A stretch of 61,044 nt of DNA, from assembly GCA_049718765.1 (NCBI GenBank), contig JBNARI010000010.1, positions 1 to 61,044 on the forward strand, given 5' to 3'. A program made the translations under genes and the position numbers. The notes beneath the pieces were generated by a model. It was given only the letters and a program-made list of their open reading frames with translations, was not told the origin of the DNA and searched no databases. This document shows, one piece after another, positions 59,622 to 61,044 of the stretch. This stretch comes from JBNARI01 sp049718765 (GTDB lineage Bacteria; Bacillota; Sulfobacillia; DUMF01). Numbering within the stretch: the first letter of the stretch is position 1; each line of letters starts with the position of its first letter.

Positions 59622-60857
59622 TCAAGAACTCACAGTGAGGCGAGCGAACTTCCTCTTCCCCACTTTGACCAGCATGCCCTCGCGCACTTCAACCATGGCC
59701 TTGTCGTCGCATACTTTCAACCCGTCAAGCCTGACGCCGCCCTGAGCAATAAGCCGCCTGGCTTCACTGTTGGAGGGAGCCATTCCCGCAAACGTGAGCA
59801 AAGCCACGATGGACATCTTGCCATCCCTTAACTGTTCTGGGGCTATCTTCACCACAGGCACGTCCTCGGGAACTTCCCTCTGCCTGAACACCCTCACGAA
59901 CTCCTGCTGAGCACGATCTGCTGCCTCTTCCCCGTGGTACAACCGCACCACTTCATAGGCTAGCCTCATCTTGACATCCATAGGGTTGAGGCTCCCTTGG
60001 GCCATACCCTGCTTGAGCTGGTCAACCTCTGGCATGGGGATGTCAGTGACCAGCTCCAGGTATTGCCCGATCAGTTCGTCGGGAATGGACATGCACTTGC
60101 CGTACATGGTATCAGGGGGTTCATTGATTCCAATGTAGTTCCCAAGGCTCTTGGACATCTTGTTCACGCCGTCGGTACCCACCAGCAAGGGCATGGTGAG
60201 AACCACCTGGGGCTCCTGCCCGAATTCCCTTTGAATGTCCCGAGCCACAACGAAGTTGAACGTTTGATCTGTGCCCCCAAGCTCCAAGTCCGCCTGGATT
60301 GCAACAGAATCGTACGCCTGAGCTAGGGGGTACAATAGCTCGTGGATGCCCAAGGGCCTTCCCTCGCTCAGCCGCTTTTGGAAGTCGTCCCTTTCCAACA
60401 TCCTGGCCACAGTGTACTTTGCAGCCAAGTTGATGATGTCGTAAAAGTTCAGCTTGCCAAGCCAGGAGGAATTGAACAGCACTTTGGTGCGTTCCGGGTC
60501 CAAGATCTTGAACACTTGCTCCCTGTAGGTCCTGGCGTTGGCCTGCACTTCCTCTTCGGACAGCTGCTTTCGTGTTTCCGACTTGCCCGTTGGGTCACCA
60601 ATGCGTCCAGTGAAATCGCCTATGATGAACAAGATTTCGTGCCCCAGCTCCTGGAACTGCCGCATCTTGCGAAGGCAAACGGTGTGACCCAAGTGTATGT
60701 CAGGCGCAGAAGGGTCCGCACCGTACTTTATGCGCAGGGGCCTTCCTTCCCGCAAGGATCTTTCCAGCTTGGCCAAAAGCTCTTCCTCTGAGATTATTTG
60801 GGCAACACCGCGCTTCAGGATTTGGAGCTGTCTCTTAGCTTCTTCTTTGGCGTCCAT
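59622..60857 (-). CDS. tyrS: Tyrosyl-tRNA synthetase
   Basis: A class I synthetase of 411 residues. The HIGH motif is H-L-G-H near 50, K-M-S-K-S near 230, and a C-terminal S4 RNA-binding domain (about 345-405) is present. Length and the spacing of the motifs fit the TyrZ-like group of TyrRS rather than B. subtilis TyrS, but I did not resolve this. ATG 60857 has AGGAG eight bases upstream; the open frame above it is leader sequence. yunB and nadE follow. Confidence 0.95.
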   Translation of the reverse strand: MDAKEEAKRQLQILKRGVAQIISEEELLAKLERSLREGRPLRIKYGADPSAPDIHLGHTVCLRKMRQFQELGHEILFIIGDFTGRIGDPTGKSETRKQLSEEEVQANARTYREQVFKILDPERTKVLFNSSWLGKLNFYDIINLAAKYTVARMLERDDFQKRLSEGRPLGIHELLYPLAQAYDSVAIQADLELGGTDQTFNFVVARDIQREFGQEPQVVLTMPLLVGTDGVNKMSKSLGNYIGINEPPDTMYGKCMSIPDELIGQYLELVTDIPMPEVDQLKQGMAQGSLNPMDVKMRLAYEVVRLYHGEEAADRAQQEFVRVFRQREVPEDVPVVKIAPEQLRDGKMSIVALLTFAGMAPSNSEARRLIAQGGVRLDGLKVCDDKAMVEVREGMLVKVGKRKFARLTVSS

Positions 60858-61044
60858 TCGAAACACTCCTGCTTCAAAAATCTTGACTTTTTTATCTCCA
60901 GTCAAGTCGGCCCCCCAGACCAGGCTTTCGCCTCCTTTCCAGATTCTTGATTTGCCCCCAAGGGGCAGGGCGACAGGGGACCTCGGCCCGGGAGTCCCAC
61001 CCGGACGGGAGTACTGCACCGGAAGGCACAACCGGTACGAACCC
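60858..61044 (-). promoter_or_regulatory. Structured leader upstream of tyrS
   Basis: The 187 bases upstream of tyrS, cut by the window edge, contain several hairpins on the minus strand. They include a GC-rich stem around 60990-61015, GCCCC/GGGGC (near 60957-60970), AGGC/GCCT with a GAAA tetraloop, and CTTGACT/AGTCAAG followed by ATTTTT (near 60879-60909). The last could act as a weak terminator. A tyrosine T-box is the usual leader here, but only a poor match to its GGGTGG core is seen and stem I would lie outside the window. I leave the class open. Confidence 0.4.

Noticed and set aside
60970..61020. Tyrosine T-box riboswitch
   Set aside because: Only a loose resemblance to the T-box core; the base expected to pair with the tRNA-Tyr discriminator does not fit, and stem I is outside the window.
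60858..61031. Open frame extending tyrS upstream by 58 codons
   Set aside because: The ATG at 60857 has a good ribosome site and starts where TyrRS proteins normally do; the extension is GC-rich hairpin sequence.
1..61044. CRISPR arrays, tRNA or rRNA genes, phage genes
   Set aside because: I found no regularly spaced repeats, no tRNA-like cloverleaf in the intergenic gaps and no phage structural or integrase motifs.

Overview
The window comes from an anaerobic, endospore-forming member of the Firmicutes (Clostridia in the broad sense; a Moorella-, Thermacetogenium- or Pelotomaculum-like lineage would fit). Spore genes are spread through it: sigG, spoIIR, spoVD, yunB, a ylmC/ymxH gene and the 3' end of a gerAC-type gene. 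Anaerobic metabolism shows in a four-subunit 2-oxoacid:ferredoxin oxidoreductase and a split methylmalonyl-CoA mutase. Gene order is the core Firmicutes order with several changes. Roughly half of the starts that can be placed by a Shine-Dalgarno match are TTG or GTG. Nearly every gene is on the minus strand, so operons read from high to low coordinates.

Layout. 1-482 (+): 3' end of a spore germinant-receptor C subunit. 460-4564 (-): lapA-like gene, apt, rel, dtd and a glyoxalase II-like hydrolase. 4650-7606 (-): an unassigned VWA protein and ChlI-like AAA+ ATPase pair. 7702-9806 (-): secF and secD, with a consensus promoter inside a perfect inverted repeat. 9968-11433 (+): sigG and spoIIR. 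11414-35104 (-): one division and cell-wall supercluster, mraZ-rsmH-ftsL-spoVD-murE-murF-mraY-ftsW-murG-murC-murA-ftsQ-ylxW-sbp-ftsA-ftsZ-ylmC-pgeF-hlyD-like-yggS-yggT-divIVA-yggU-ileS. It lacks murD, murB, spoIIGA and sigE at their usual places. 35186-36536: the only clearly decayed stretch, a frameshifted IS200/IS605-type tnpB with end hairpins, abutting a broken ASCH-like gene.

36573-43681 (-): gntR-korD-korA-korB-korC-gdhA-mcmA-mcmB. Together these can take glutamate to 2-oxoglutarate, succinyl-CoA and methylmalonyl-CoA, the logic of fermentative or syntrophic glutamate degradation. 43880-51771 (-): murI-ruvC-ruvA-ruvB-queH-DUF2905-sigI-rsgI-queA-tgt-yajC, joining Holliday-junction processing, queuosine tRNA modification and a SigI/RsgI pair. 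51781-57332: an accessory block holding a 4-hydroxy-2-oxoglutarate aldolase-like gene with an alanine-glyoxylate aminotransferase, a frameshifted cupin-AraC regulator, ilvD and the remnant of a TRAP permease. 57386-60857 (-): tyrS-yunB-nadE-yebC, with a structured but unassigned leader upstream of tyrS at the window edge.

I saw no rRNA, tRNA or CRISPR array. Except for 35105-36572, no stretch longer than about 300 bases lacks a gene. No wholly new system is proven here. The best leads are the orphan ChlI/VWA pair, the glutamate operon, the aldolase-aminotransferase pair, the SigI-RsgI insertion into a DNA/tRNA operon, and the altered division cluster.
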